Of a DNA stretch of 64,000 nucleotides, positions 12,996-24,156 are shown one piece after another. This DNA comes from Trogon surrucura (taxonomy: Eukaryota; Chordata; Aves; Trogoniformes; Trogonidae): positions 106,094,622 to 106,158,621 of the forward strand of contig CM036618.1 of the NCBI GenBank assembly GCA_020746105.1, written 5' to 3'. The notes under the pieces are model-generated. The model was not told where the DNA came from. It searched no databases and saw nothing but the letters and a program-made list of their open reading frames with translations. Position numbers and translations under genes: made by a program. Each line of letters starts with the position of its first letter. Within the stretch, counting starts at the first letter, position 1.

Positions 12996-15768
12996 TACTA
13001 AAATACTTGTCGTTTGCCCTTTATAAAAGCGCAATAATTACTGCAGGCAGCAAAATAACCCTGAAGTTGTACAGGCTTCACCTTGTGCATTTTGTGAGCT
13101 CAGGATCAGCATTGCGTTGCCTCTGTGGTCAGAAAGTATCAGAGGTTTAGCACTTAGAAATGGATGTCCGGGAGCTTTTCCAGAAATTCACCAAAAATCA
13201 GCCTCGGGGGGGGGGGGGGTTGTGTGTGTGCTTAGTTTAGCTGTAAATGTCTGTGGATGCTCATTTATGCTTGAAAGTACACTGGAACGTAACCGTGAGG
13301 GTAATCCAAGATTGTGCATGAACTTAGTCGTGAAACAAAACCCTTTGCCTTTTCGGAAGGTTCAGGGGAAGAATGTAGGTCACGCTGCGAGATGGTAGAT
13401 TAAGGACTTAGGAGAGCTTCCCGCCTCACAGGCCGTGTTTTTACATGGCCAGCTTTGCCCTAGATTGTTGCTTGTTTTCAGCATTTTGTATCTGACCAGA
13501 GCTGTCTTAATGTTCCACAAAACACAGATAGTGTGTCAGGAGGGCAGAGGTTACATGTTTTCATTTGAGTCTTCCATAAAACACGGCACCCCAAAGAGCC
13601 AGCTTGATGTTTCGATCTGTGGCGAGTTTGCAACTGGTATTATTTCCAGTAACTGCCGGCAGTGTGAAGTTGCCCCGATTCCCAAACTCTGCTGACCTCC
13701 TTCCTCCTGTTGCCTTGTTGGGAGATGAGCTGTGAAGCACCTCCTGCCATCCAGAGCAAGTATGTCGAGGGCTTTTCAGAGAGAGCGTGGTCTGTGTGCC
13801 AAAGGGGTAGCTGCACCCAAACGCCTCCTTCCCTTTTCCAAATCTGTTCCTGGCAGGAATGAGATGAGAACACTGCTGGTTTTATCAGCCAGCAGAGCGT
13901 ACTGAGGATGGAAGTGGGTAAATGTTGCGTACTGAATCCTCAGTGCGTGATTTTTGGGTCCCTCAACAGCTGCCTTGTTAAATACTTGTTACATAGAATT
14001 TGCTCCTTTGGTAAGAGTGGGATAAGAACATTGGGATCCGAAATGCAGCTTGACTTTCATGTGGGAAGGGATCAGCGTGGCATTAAATCAGCACGGCTCT
14101 AACTTGAGAAATCTGCAAGACAGTTAAATGCCACATCGTGTTCTGCAGCTCTGGGAAGGAATAATAGGGATTTCTCATGTCTTTAGAGGGCTTACATGTT
14201 TGGTTGGAATTTTTTGGCAGCATTTCTCGGGGGCGTTTGGGGTGGGTGGGGGTGAGCAGTTACATTACTGCTGTTTTGGATTGGAGGGTTTTTTTATCTT
14301 TATGGAAGGTATAAAGACACAAACTAAGAAGATCCCTTTCCATGCAGTCTGATTTAGAACATGAAATATATATGTCAGTGAAGGGAGAGTAAACATTTCA
14401 CTCCTGCTTCTGTGGATGAAAAATAATGCTTCAGAACCAAATGGTGGCATTAAGGCCGTAGAGTTACAAGGATGCTAAAATTCTGTGAGCTGTTAAGACA
14501 TGAGACTTGATACCCAGTGTCATGCAGCGAAGAGGCTCCTTGCCTTTCTTAATCTCTGAATTCGTGGTTCCCCCGCTGCCAGGCAAAAGGGGACGGTACA
14601 TCTCAATTGAGAGGGGTATTCTCTGCGGTTTTAATAGTTGAACTCTGGGAAGGGAAACAAACTTCTGAGGTACAAACCCAGTCCGTGGGGAGAGGCCTGT
14701 CTCTCAAGAAGACAGATTATCTTTCACTATCGTTGCACTTCTTGTTAAGGGGCAAATTATCCATTCAGTAATGGATCTATAAATAGAAAACCTAGATAGA
14801 AACACTTCTCAAAGCCCCAGAAAAAGAATTTTAATGCTTTTTTTTTTCTTTTTAAAATTTCTAAAGGTAGCTTGGGGTTAACAAGATGAAAGATCCTCTT
14901 CAGCAGCTGCTTGCACATGATTAATATTTCTTGATGCTGCTACTTAATCAGCATAAAGCAATTACTTCATCCTTCAAACTATCTAAGAAAAGAGCGCATT
15001 AAAATCTACAGCAATGCACTGGAGCATGCAGAATTTAGCTCCTATACTTTGCTGCTTCAGGTTTCCCACCATGTGATCATTTTTAAAATGGGTACTTGGG
15101 ACGGGACCTGCGGTGCTACTCTGCTTCACTGCCTCTGCAGTGTTTAGGACACACCTGCACCTCCAGGACAAGTTCAGCATCTGGCTCCAAGAGATGAGGA
15201 AAACAACTGGGTGGATCAGAAACAGGCCCCGCAGGTGATGCCAGAGCTGGGCGGAAAGAGGAGCCCCAAGGGCCACGCACGGTCTGTGGCAGGTGTCCCT
15301 TTGGGACTGGTGCTCAGAACATGAAATCCTGTCCTGTGTTTAAGTCTCTGCCTCAACCTTCTGCGGATTTAAATTAAAAACCTGACAAGTCTCCGCCTTA
15401 ACGTTCTGAGGATTTAAATTAAAAACCTGATGATGCTAATGGGAGTGGTGATGACTTTAATATAAAATAGGGGAAGGGATAGAGCAGTTCTCCTGTAGTG
15501 GCAGAGTTGAGATTTTGCTCACATCTTCCACCCTTTGGAGGACTGGCTGAGCTGCCTGTTACACAGCCTTCTGGCTGGAGCTGTGGCGATGGTGAAGCAC
15601 CATCCTGGGGGCAGATAGCCGTGCAAGGCGCAGGATTTATGTGCTGAATGTTAAAGATAAATCTTGGGGAGACGCAGCTTCGAGGCTTTGATCCTCGGTA
15701 TGAAAAAGCCATGGTAAAGAATTAGTCTGTCCTATTATTGCCTCTGTAGATGTATTGAATATGGATAA
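12996..15768. other. Intergenic, MARK1 to C1orf115
   Basis: Intergenic stretch with no gene seen. It contains a long G run near 13206-13220 followed by a short GT repeat, and a 45-bp tandem duplication at 15342-15431. Confidence 0.6.
15342..15431. repeat. Two-copy 45-bp tandem duplication
   Basis: Units at 15342-15386 and 15387-15431 align without gaps and differ at five positions. Each ends in a shared gatttaaattaaaaacctga block. It is a simple local duplication with no obvious function. Confidence 0.9.
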
Positions 15769-16149
15769 ATCATAGAATCATAGAATGGCCTAGGTTGGAA
15801 AGGACCTTAGAGATCATCTAATCCAACCTCCCTGTCATGGGCAGGGACACCTCTCAACTAGATCAGGCTACTCAAGGTTCTGTCCAACCTGGCCTTGAAC
15901 ACCTCCAGGGAGGGGGCAGCCACAACTTCTCTGGGCAATTTATTCCAAAGTCTTGCCACCCTCTTACTGAAGAATTTCTTCCTAAGATCCAATCTAAATC
16001 TATTCTCCTTCAACTTAAACCCATTTCCCTCTGTCCTATCAGTGGACGCTCTTGTAAAAAGTCCCTCCCCAGCCTTCCTGTAGGATCCCTTCAGGTATTG
16101 GAAGGCAGCTACTAGGTCCCCCCGAAGTCTTCTCTTTTCAAGACTGAAA
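15769..16149 (-). mobile_element. CR1 LINE, 5'-truncated, minus strand
   Basis: Reading the minus strand, this is the last ~380 bp of a CR1: a reverse-transcriptase tail, then the 3'UTR, ending in the repeated attctatgattctatg type terminus (seen on plus as catagaatcatagaatgg at the left edge). It resembles the CR1-X type tail shared by the two SINEs further right. It ends about 590 bp upstream of the C1orf115 start codon, just outside the CpG island. Confidence 0.93.
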
Positions 16150-16229
16150 TATACCGGCTGGTTTAATAAATGATCTCTACACTGTTTTGCCTTCCTTGAT
16201 CTACCACCCGCCTACACGAAGCTGTTACG

Positions 16230-17200
16230 CCGCAGCCCACCCAGCTGTCCTTCAAACGGACTTTGCTGCCGCACTTTCCCCTCGGCGACTGAGCGGCGCC
16301 CTGTACGCCGGAGATGCTGCAGTAGCAACACCTGTAACAGAGGGATTACCAGGGAGTTTGGCTTCTTTTTGTTGTTGTTTTTCGGACTGGGAAAAAGAGC
16401 GTGATCTCCCGCAAACCCGGAACGCCGCGTGGTTTGCCAGGCAAGGAGCTACGGCCGTGTGTCACCCGGTGGCCCCCGGGGCTCAGGGCGGGGGCTGCGA
16501 CCCCCTGACCCGCCGCCAACCACGGGGTTGCCCTTCCCCTGTCCGAGCGCCCGCCTCTCCCCCGGCGACTCCCCGCTTCTGCCCGGGCCAGTTTCCGCGG
16601 TCGAGGGCCGGGTCGCCTCTTCCCTCTGCCGTCCCGCCCCGGAGAGGGGGCAGCGGCCGCCTCCGGCCACACCTGTGAACAAGCGGAGGAGGAGGAGGAA
16701 GCGGCCGGCGGCCCCGCGCAGACGGGCCGGCACCATGACGGTGGGTGCGCGGCTGGGCGCCAAGGCCAGGGGCAGGTACTCCCGCCGCGGGCCCGGCGAC
16801 GACCAGGTCTCTATCCTGCCCGGCGAGGAGGAGGAGGCTGAAGGCAGCGCGGGGTCCCCGCTCGAGGAGGAGGAGAAGAAGAAGGAGGAGGAGGAGGAAG
16901 GCGCTGCCTCCAGGAAGGTGCGCTTCGCCCTCCTGCCCGACTCGTACGAGCCGCTGCGCCCGCCGCGTCCCGCCGGCAAACGCCGCTACGGCAAGAGGCT
17001 GAAGAAGTACGGCAAGGTGAGGCAGGGCTGAGCGCCTCCGAGGCGGGGAGGGCGCCGGCGGCTCCCAGGGGCTCTGGGAAGCGCCCCGGCCCCGTCAGGC
17101 GTTTTAGGTGCCGGTGCTCGGCTCCCGGGGCCGGAGGCGGCGGGTGAGCCGCTGGTTTGCCGGGGAGAAGGCGCCGGCACCGACCCTCGGCTGGATCAAA
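16230..17200 (+). promoter_or_regulatory. C1orf115: CpG island and promoter region of C1orf115
   Basis: The sequence turns abruptly GC- and CpG-rich here, with GC-box-like motifs such as gtcccgcccc near 16630, spanning the first exon of C1orf115. This is the usual look of a broad vertebrate CpG-island promoter. No TATA box was identified and the start site cannot be fixed from the sequence. Confidence 0.75.
16735..17016 (+). CDS. C1orf115: C1orf115 (RDD1) exon 1
   Basis: The first coding exon starts at an ATG in good context (ggcaccATGa) with MTVGARL, identical to the human C1orf115 start. It encodes 94 residues: a basic N-terminus, an acidic Glu/Lys-rich low-complexity stretch (about residues 35-60, from a GAG/AAG-rich tract), a KVRFALLPDSYEPL block conserved with human VHFALLPERYEPL, and a basic RYGKRLKKYGK end, followed by a gtgagg donor. 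The reading frame is open upstream for about 100 codons but has no ATG there, so the start is firm. The human protein has been linked, as I recall, to drug-induced cell death and trafficking of the ABCB1 transporter. Confidence 0.93.
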
Positions 17201-19324
17201 GAGCGGAAAATCTGCCGCTGCGGAGTGAGAAATGACTCTTAAGCTGATCCATGTGACGGGTACTTGGCTTTTCTTTGTTGTGCGTTTCCCTCGGCGTCAT
17301 TGTTTTGACACCATTCCTTAAAACTTCCACTTAATTGGCCTTTTTTTTTTTTTAACTGACCGAGAGAAAGGGTCCTACCATCCCTCCAGTTTACCTCTAG
17401 CTGTCCCCTGAAAATCGCTGCTGTGAGTTAAAGAAAAAAAAAAAAAAGCAGCATCTTCTTCCTTGTTTAACAACTGTTTTGGATCTAAGTTGTTCTTTTG
17501 CTTTCCTGTGGGGAAAGTCACAAGCTCTGCAGTCTGGTGGTTTGGTTTTTTTTTCCCTTCCCCCGGAACTTCGATTACAAAACTAATGTTTGGAAGAATT
17601 CGATTATTGTTCTCTTGTACATGCCACTATTTAAGCTCAGGTATGTCTTGGGTATTTGTGGCAAAAAAAATAGTTTCTGTGTCAGCAGGAAAAACCTGTC
17701 TGGTGTGGTCACTCTTTGCCTACCAGAGAGATAACAGATGTCAGTAGAGGACGTGATTTTGTGCTGTGTTTTTGGAAGAAAATAGTGATTTTGGTAAAAA
17801 TATGCGTGGTATGTCTGACACGCAGGAACGCCAGTTAGCTTGGCAAAGTTGCCTACGTTGTTTACAGATGTCAGCGTAGTCATGAGCTGCCTCACAGATA
17901 CTACAGTTTCATAAAGAGATGAACAGAATATTTCATTCTTTAGTGATTATTTTGATACTTCGAGTTTCTGGCACTTCCACGTTACAGTAAATGCATGCAG
18001 TATGAAGCAGTCCCAAATTTCTGGTCTTGATTTATGCAGAGCAGTTTTGTGAGCACAGTTACGTCGCAGCAGTTCCTACATTTGCTGTTGGTGCTATTGC
18101 TGTATGTGCTGTTGCTCTAAGAGCCCAGGGTTTAGAACACAAACCAGTTCTTGGACACAGCGTATTTATTCCCTTTTATATTGGCCAGGCGCCGTCCCTA
18201 CGGGGAAGATTTTCCGGGTTGGCTTTGGCAGCAGAGAACAACGCACGAAAGCGTTGGTGAGGTCCGAGTAGGCAAGTTGCGCACAAGACGGAGAGGAGGA
18301 AAGAAGTCAGACGGGGCAGACGTGGGAAGGCAAGGCCCTGCCTCTCCTCCTCCGTCCTGGGCTTCTATCCCCTTGCTTTTCAGCTGCCTTTTTATTTTTG
18401 CCATCTTGGCTCCCTTCAAGTAACTTTCCACAAGAGTGAACACAGCAAAACTCAGCTGTGTCATGGCATTGCGACAGCTGAAGGTTTTCATGTGCCAGTA
18501 CCACTATAATCCACCTTTAAGAAATCCTAGGAATATAATAGATGTTGACTGGATTTCACAGATTTAAAAGCATGTCCTCTGTTTCAGTGTTTTCCATATT
18601 ACAAGAGACAATTTTGACCTAGTCCCACACAAAGCGTTACTAACAATTAATTCTAATATTCCGCCCAGACTGACCACATTACATGAATTAGCCAGTCATG
18701 GCCAGCCATATGCACAAAAACTGTCCAGAGTGAAATTAAACTTAAGGTTTTTACTTTAAATAATCTGTAGCAAGCTATCTCAAATGAAGTACATGAATGT
18801 GTACACAAATGTGTACAGGTGTCAAAGTGGGTCAAAAACATTCTTATTTTGACCAAAGAAGTCTTGTTTTGGCAACAAGTGATGAAATTTTCATAGAAGT
18901 ATTCTCAGTGATCACTGCCTTCTTGTTCAGCACCAGTTTTAACAGCTTATGTGCTTTTAAGAGTTTCTAATGTACTTGAAATGTGTGTGGGAAACATGTA
19001 CCTCTACAAACTAGGTGTGAATTTAAACTAAATTTATTCTTGAATAGAAGCCCACGTAAAAGCCAGGCTTCCTGTGGAGGCTGCATCCGTTCGATTTAGC
19101 TATGCTCTGTGCATGTGTATTTCTGTACAAAAATAGACAGTAAAACATTGCCCCGTGCTCAAGCCCTCATTAGCTGTAGGAAAAGTTCATTTTCTGGTTC
19201 GGTGACATTGGCTGTCGGAACGATTTTACGCAAAAGTATTTTCTATCACCTCTCTTTTTTTTCTCTCTTTTTTTTTTTTTTTCTTTTTTTTCTTAAATCC
19301 CCTTCTCCCGTCTCTTCCCTGCAG
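17017..19324 (+). other. C1orf115: C1orf115 intron
   Basis: A 2.3-kb intron with a GT donor. A very long T-rich polypyrimidine tract (about 19252-19318) precedes the ctgcag acceptor. No repeat or gene recognised inside. Confidence 0.8.
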
Positions 19325-19444
19325 AATGTCGGCAAAGCTCTGCAGAAAGGATGCCGCTACTTAGTGGTTGGTCTGCAAGGACTAGCGACGGCCTATTCTG
19401 CTCCCTTTGGAGTGGCAGCTCATGTGGCATCCTTTGTCCGCTAG
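19325..19444 (+). CDS. C1orf115: C1orf115 (RDD1) exon 2
   Basis: The second coding exon joins in phase 0 and encodes 39 residues plus [23 protein letters not shown] then [19 protein letters not shown]. It matches the conserved human C-terminus (NVGKVIIKGCRYVVIGLQGF, AAAYSAPFAVATSVVSFVR), a hydrophobic segment likely to associate with membrane. Total protein length is 133 residues against about 142 in human; the difference lies in the acidic low-complexity part of exon 1. Confidence 0.95.
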   Translation, partial: NVGKALQKGCRYLVVGLQGLATAYSAPFGVAAHVASFVR

Positions 19445-20840
19445 CTCCACGTGTCCCACCACGGAGGACATGAGGCCGCTGCTGCTTTCTTCAGATCAAA
19501 TCTGAGACCTGCATCTGAGAAACCTCTTGGATGACCAGTCCAAGCCCCTCCGGCAACCCCTTTCCCCAGGACTGAGTGCTCTTCTCTGCAAAAACTTCCA
19601 GTGCTTTGAAAAATCAAATCGGGTCAAAGAAATGCAAAGATGAGGAAAATAATCTTCGACTAATTGAGCTGAAGTTGGTTCTTGGACACAAGTTGGTTTT
19701 CTGGAGGTTTGTGCTGTGTGTGGAAGGGAGCCAAGGATGGATGGAAAAGCAAGTAGGTGAGGGAGAGAGAAATGAAGGAAAACAAAGGATGAGGGGGCAG
19801 CTGGGGAGGTGGGGAGCTGAGCTTGGATGGTGAGAGGAATTGTCAAAGCAGTGAAGGAAACTGATAGTGAGGGATCAGGAAAAGGTAGTCTTTGGTTTTC
19901 TGGAGTTTCTTTTTATGAGTATACTTAAAAAAAACATTTGGATATGAATGGACTGTGGTCTGAGGCACAGAGAGCTTTGCTGCATCATGGTGGTTCATTT
20001 CAAACACTGAACATAATGAGCCTTTAAATCTTAAGATTGATGTAAAAATACAGCAAGAAAATGAGGTGCATTTGTCTTCTGATTTTGGGGCATTAAAGGT
20101 TCACTGTGATTAATATTTTTATACTTTTTCCTCTGCTGCTGTGAAATCTGCGTATGTTTTTTTTTTTTACCAAGAACAGAGTTTGTATCTGACATACCTG
20201 GTTCTCAGACACTTGGTTCTGTGGTGTTTACCAGGAAAAACAAATGGATTACCAGCCGCATCTGAGGAAAAAAAACCAACAACAACCAGCAACTACATAC
20301 AGCATTTGGTATAAGAATGTATGACTGTTTTGTATAAGAATGGGGCCAAATAACCTGCGAGCTACATCTTCATTTCCATGTGTGGAAGTTGTAGGTACAG
20401 GATGTCAACATCAGATGGTTTAGCTGAGTGTTGCGGATGGAGCAGCTTCTGTGTCACACCTCCAGGGACATAAATCTTGTATTGATGACACAGGAACAAA
20501 GAGGGTTTACGGGCCTTCAAAATTCTATGGGTTTTGGTTTGGTTTTTTTTTTCTGTCAGTCTTTTGAGGTAGGAGTAAATGATTTCCATGCTAGCACTCT
20601 CTCTGTATTATAGCTATTTTTAGTTTTGATAGTGGTTTTGTAATCAAGTATACTGATCTGGGAAAAAATGCCGTTCATTTCCTTTCTCTCTTTTTTTTGA
20701 ATGAAGGGGTTTGCATGTTTTAACAAACCATACTGTATTTTTTTAAAATGTGGCAAATGAAACAAAGGTGATTTTTTAATTATTTTTTTAATGCTCTTTT
20801 GTAACTGGACTGTAAATAAAAGTAATGTGACCCATGTCGT
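19445..20840 (+). other. C1orf115: C1orf115 3' UTR
   Basis: Sequence from the stop codon to just past the canonical AATAAA at 20815-20820. A G/T-containing stretch follows (gtgacccatgtcgtgtgtt), fitting a downstream cleavage element. The UTR extent is inferred. Confidence 0.65.
20815..20820 (+). terminator. C1orf115: Polyadenylation signal of C1orf115
   Basis: A canonical AATAAA about 1.37 kb after the stop codon. The eight bases TGTAAATA at 20811-20818 overlap it and fit the Pumilio recognition element UGUANAUA. Confidence 0.7.
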
Positions 20841-21251
20841 GTGTTTACCTACACACATAAGTAAGCACAAATAGGAGGAGTTTCTCAGCGGTGGCCCAAG
20901 CAGCGAGGGGAAGCCACAGCATAAACTTCCCCATGTTGTTCTTCCCATGGCCTCAGTGCTCTTCTAGAAGGACAAGGCTGTAGCCCAGACTGTGTGGAAA
21001 TGCTCAAGAGAGAGAAGGTGTTGGAGATGAGGCTGCAGAGGATCTAAGGTCGCATGCATTGGGGTAGGAAGAGCCACAAGGGGATTTTGCTTGTTGATTT
21101 CGTGCCTTTAGTTGTTTCTCTTCAGCTTCCCATCTGCTCCACCAGCCTGCCAGGATATTGAGAGCTGCTGTGTCTTCTGCCATAAGACCAGGGCTGTCCT
21201 AACACCCACGTGCCACACCAGCCTGCATATTTTGGGATTAACTTCAAATTT

Positions 21252-21433
21252 CATAGAATCATATAATGGCCTAGGCTGGAAGGGACCTTAGAGATCATTT
21301 AATCCAACCTCCCTGTCATGGGCAGGAACACCTCTTGACTACATCAGGCAACACATGGGGACTGAACAGGGATCGAACCTGTGACCTTGGTGTTATCAGC
21401 ACCATGCTCTAACCGAGTGAGCTAACCAGCCCC
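21252..21433 (-). mobile_element. tRNA-Ile-headed SINE with CR1-like tail (TguSINE1-like), copy A
   Basis: On the minus strand the element opens with a tRNA-like head (about 21357-21433). The D arm (gctc/gagc), the anticodon arm (tggtg-CTGATAA-cacca, anticodon GAT) and the T arm (acagg-TTCGATC-cctgt) can all pair. A Pol III B-box-like ggttcgatccc is present. The rest is a CR1 3' tail ending at tcatagaatcatataatgg (plus-strand view). It is bounded by a 7-bp direct repeat, CAAATTT, at 21245-21251 and 21434-21440, a likely target-site duplication. The layout fits TguSINE1 of passerine birds as I recall it. The acceptor stem pairs poorly and the element is fused to CR1, so it is not a working tRNA gene. 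Confidence 0.85.
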
Positions 21434-21440
21434 CAAATTT

Positions 21441-22544
21441 TGTTACACGACTCTGTTTTACAGTGCTTGTACAGCGTGAATCATTAGAGCTTTTTTTTTA
21501 ATATATAAAGCAATGGAGGCAGAATTTCTGTCTCCATTTTTGTGTATGAAATGAGTGTCCTTCTATTTATCAGTGTGTCCCCTTAATAGAAAGGGTGCTC
21601 CCGCATTACAACACCCAGGGTCCAACCCATTTGGTGCAGGGATGATCCACAAAAGTAAACACGAACTTTAGCTCGTGAACCGCTCAGCACAGCAGTTACC
21701 TCTGACTTTTGCCTGCTGACCTATGGTCTGTGCTTGCCTGGTGCAGCCTTAAGGGAATAACCCGGTTACCATCCATACAGAACTCGAATGATACGTAAAT
21801 GGTGTTTTCTGTCTGAGCCTGAGAAAGACTTGATGCATGTTGGCGAGTCAGCCTCTTCTGAACAGCGTTTCTAAAATAGACTAAAAACAAAGAGGAGAGA
21901 AAGACAAAGCAAGTAACCTGTGCTGTTGCTATAAAACAGCTGGTGATTCATGCTGGCCTATTTTTCTTTCTCAAAATGAGCTGATGGTTCTGCTGAGGCT
22001 ACCAATTAGCGCTGCTTATCAGTTTTCCTTGAGCAGTAATTCACTCCTCAGCTGGTGGGGTGACTTTGTGAGGCCAAGCCTTGGCCTGAGGGTCTGCTAC
22101 TCTCTTCACCAGCCCAGCTCACCCAGCAGTGTCTAGAAAATCTGTGTCTTGAGAGGTGAGGTTCATTTCTCAGCAGGGCAGGTGACAGAGGGCTATAGTT
22201 CCTGTCAATCGTGGCAGCATCCCTGTCATGCCAGGTCTGGCTTAGCTATGATGCAAACAGGTGGGACACGGCAGACCCTGTTGCTAAATGTTGTCTTCGT
22301 GACGTTAGAGATGAGGAAATCTGGAGCAGAGCCATGGTGCTGGAAGTCTCTAAGTGACTTGGAGGAGAGCGAGATGTTGGTGACGGTGAGGAAGGTGGTC
22401 TCTCCAGGGCAGCCCTGACAGCGTTCCAAACCAGGAGGGCAGCCTGGCATTAACTCTCAGCTCCTGTGAGGGCTTTATGTGCTCTTGGCGAGGCTTGCCT
22501 TGGAGGAGCCACCCCAGTGAGAAGAACTCTTATTAAATCGAACT
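21441..22544. other. Intergenic, between the two SINEs
   Basis: Single-copy sequence with no gene recognised. Confidence 0.5.
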
Positions 22545-22720
22545 TCATAGAATGGCCTGGGCTGGAAGGGACCTTAGAGATCATTTTAATCCAACCTCCC
22601 TGTTGTGGGCAGGGACGCCACCTCTCGACTAGGTCAGGCAACACGTGAGAACCAAACGGGAATCGAACCCGCGAACTTTGGTGTTTGAAGCACCATGCTC
22701 AACCCACTGAGCTAAACCGG
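22545..22720 (-). mobile_element. tRNA-headed SINE with CR1-like tail, copy B
   Basis: A second element of the same design and orientation, about 1.1 kb from copy A. On the minus strand the head (about 22648-22720) has an A-box-like tagctcagtggg, an exact B-box ggttcgattcc, a perfect T stem (cggg/cccg) and a paired anticodon stem (ggtg/cacc). The loop reads CTTCAAA rather than CTGATAA. The tail shares the CR1 3' end with copy A and with the CR1 at 15769. No clear target-site duplication was found. Confidence 0.83.
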
Positions 22721-23765
22721 ATTTCACAGACTCTCTGCAGTTTCTCTCTTGGTTTCTCTGAGGAACAAAATAGACATTTGACTCAGTCATAGGCAAAGGT
22801 GGGATATGGTGCATGTTACAGTACAGCAGGTACACGGGGAAGATTTGTTTTGACATTTGAGCTGGACAAAATATGTTCCTCCCTTCAGGCACTTGCTTGG
22901 CAACTCTACCCATCACTTCACCTCACCCATTTTTTGGTTTTAGTGGTGTGCTACTGGGTTGTCTGGTTCCCTTCAGACATCTACTTGCCTTTCACCACGT
23001 TTTATAACAAATGGTGGGACGAATAAGTTCATGAAGCTGAACACATGCAAGAGTGGTAAGAAGTGGTCAGCTCGTGCAAGCTTCTCTCAGGAACGAACTC
23101 CACTAACCTGACAACCTGGCAAGTCACTTTTAAATTAAATCCCTGGCTATTCCTAGTGCCTGCTCAGTGAGTCATAGAGTAGAATAAAGCTTATTTCTGT
23201 TGTTTTTGCCAGAGCATTTAATTACTGCTCTGGCTTACTGTAGGCTCTGAGGAAATGGCAGACTCACAGCTATTGTCCTTTGTCCCACAACGTTAGCAGC
23301 AAGGAAGCACTGTCGCACAGCTCACTTCTGAAGTGCAATAGCTGAGGAGAGCCGTATCACACCACGGTACTAAGGCACTTCCAGTCTTTAAAGCCAGTCC
23401 CAGACCAAGGTTCACTTCAGGGTTGAACAACCTTTCTGTTCTCTGCCTATCTGTAAGACTGGCAAAGGGGGCAGGTTTTGTGTTGGGGTGCTGTAAAATC
23501 AGATGTCTCTTTTTTTCTGTATCCTGAGTCCCTCATTAGCTAGGCACTGGCCTCTTCTGAGGACAACACTAGTCCTAAAATATGGACCAAGTTGCTGCGG
23601 TTATCTGTATAGAATGTGCTCTGGAAATCTTTTCAAGGAGCAGGAGAGAACCTAAAGAGCTTGTAGGTTAATGGAAAGTAATGGAATAAAACTCTACCCT
23701 TCCTTCTCTTTGTAGGAAGTAGTATCAGGCTGCCAAGCCTGTTTTGGGGTGAAGTCTAGCTCAAG
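22721..23765. other. Intergenic, no gene seen
   Basis: Single-copy sequence without a recognisable gene or repeat. Confidence 0.5.
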
Positions 23766-24156
23766 GCTCTGGGCTTGTTCAGCTGGAGGAGGGAAGACTT
23801 AGGAGGGACCTGACAGCAGCTTCTCAATACCTAAGAAGGGGTTGCCAACAAGACGGAGCCAGGTCCTTTACTGATGTCTGCAGCCAGACAGCAAGAGGCC
23901 ATGTTCATAAACTGAAATGGGGGAGTTCCATCCAGATACAAGGGTGACAAAACCAGTAATATGATAATTAAGCACGAGAAGAGGTTACTTCAGGATGCTG
24001 GGCAGTGTCTGTCTGTCCCTGGAGGCCCTCAAGGCATGGCTGTACAAAGTGGAAAGCAACCTGATGCAAATTCAGTGTTGACCCTGCTGTGAGCAGGAGG
24101 CTGGAGGAGAGACTTCCTGGGGTCCTTCCAGCCTGGGTGACTCTCTGAGGGGAATC
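23766..24156 (+). mobile_element. Old, degraded CR1 fragment, plus strand
   Basis: The sequence follows the CR1 3' region phrase by phrase but with many changes: gttcagctggaggaggg..., cttaggagggacctgacagcagcttctcaatacctaag, ...ccctggaggccctcaaggcatggctg..., and ggtccttccagcctgggtgactct. Translation is interrupted. It is more diverged than the other CR1 copies, so probably older. Confidence 0.75.

Noticed and set aside
16429..16734. In-frame N-terminal extension of C1orf115
   Set aside because: The frame is open upstream but begins at GTG with no ATG, while MTVGARL at 16735 matches the human start and has good context.
16187..16979. Other long ORFs on both strands in the C1orf115 CpG island
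   Set aside because: Composition-driven open frames overlapping the real exon, without family similarity.
21357..22720. Functional tRNA genes
   Set aside because: The heads are fused to CR1 tails, and copy A's acceptor stem pairs poorly while copy B's head is incomplete at the 5' edge; they are SINEs.
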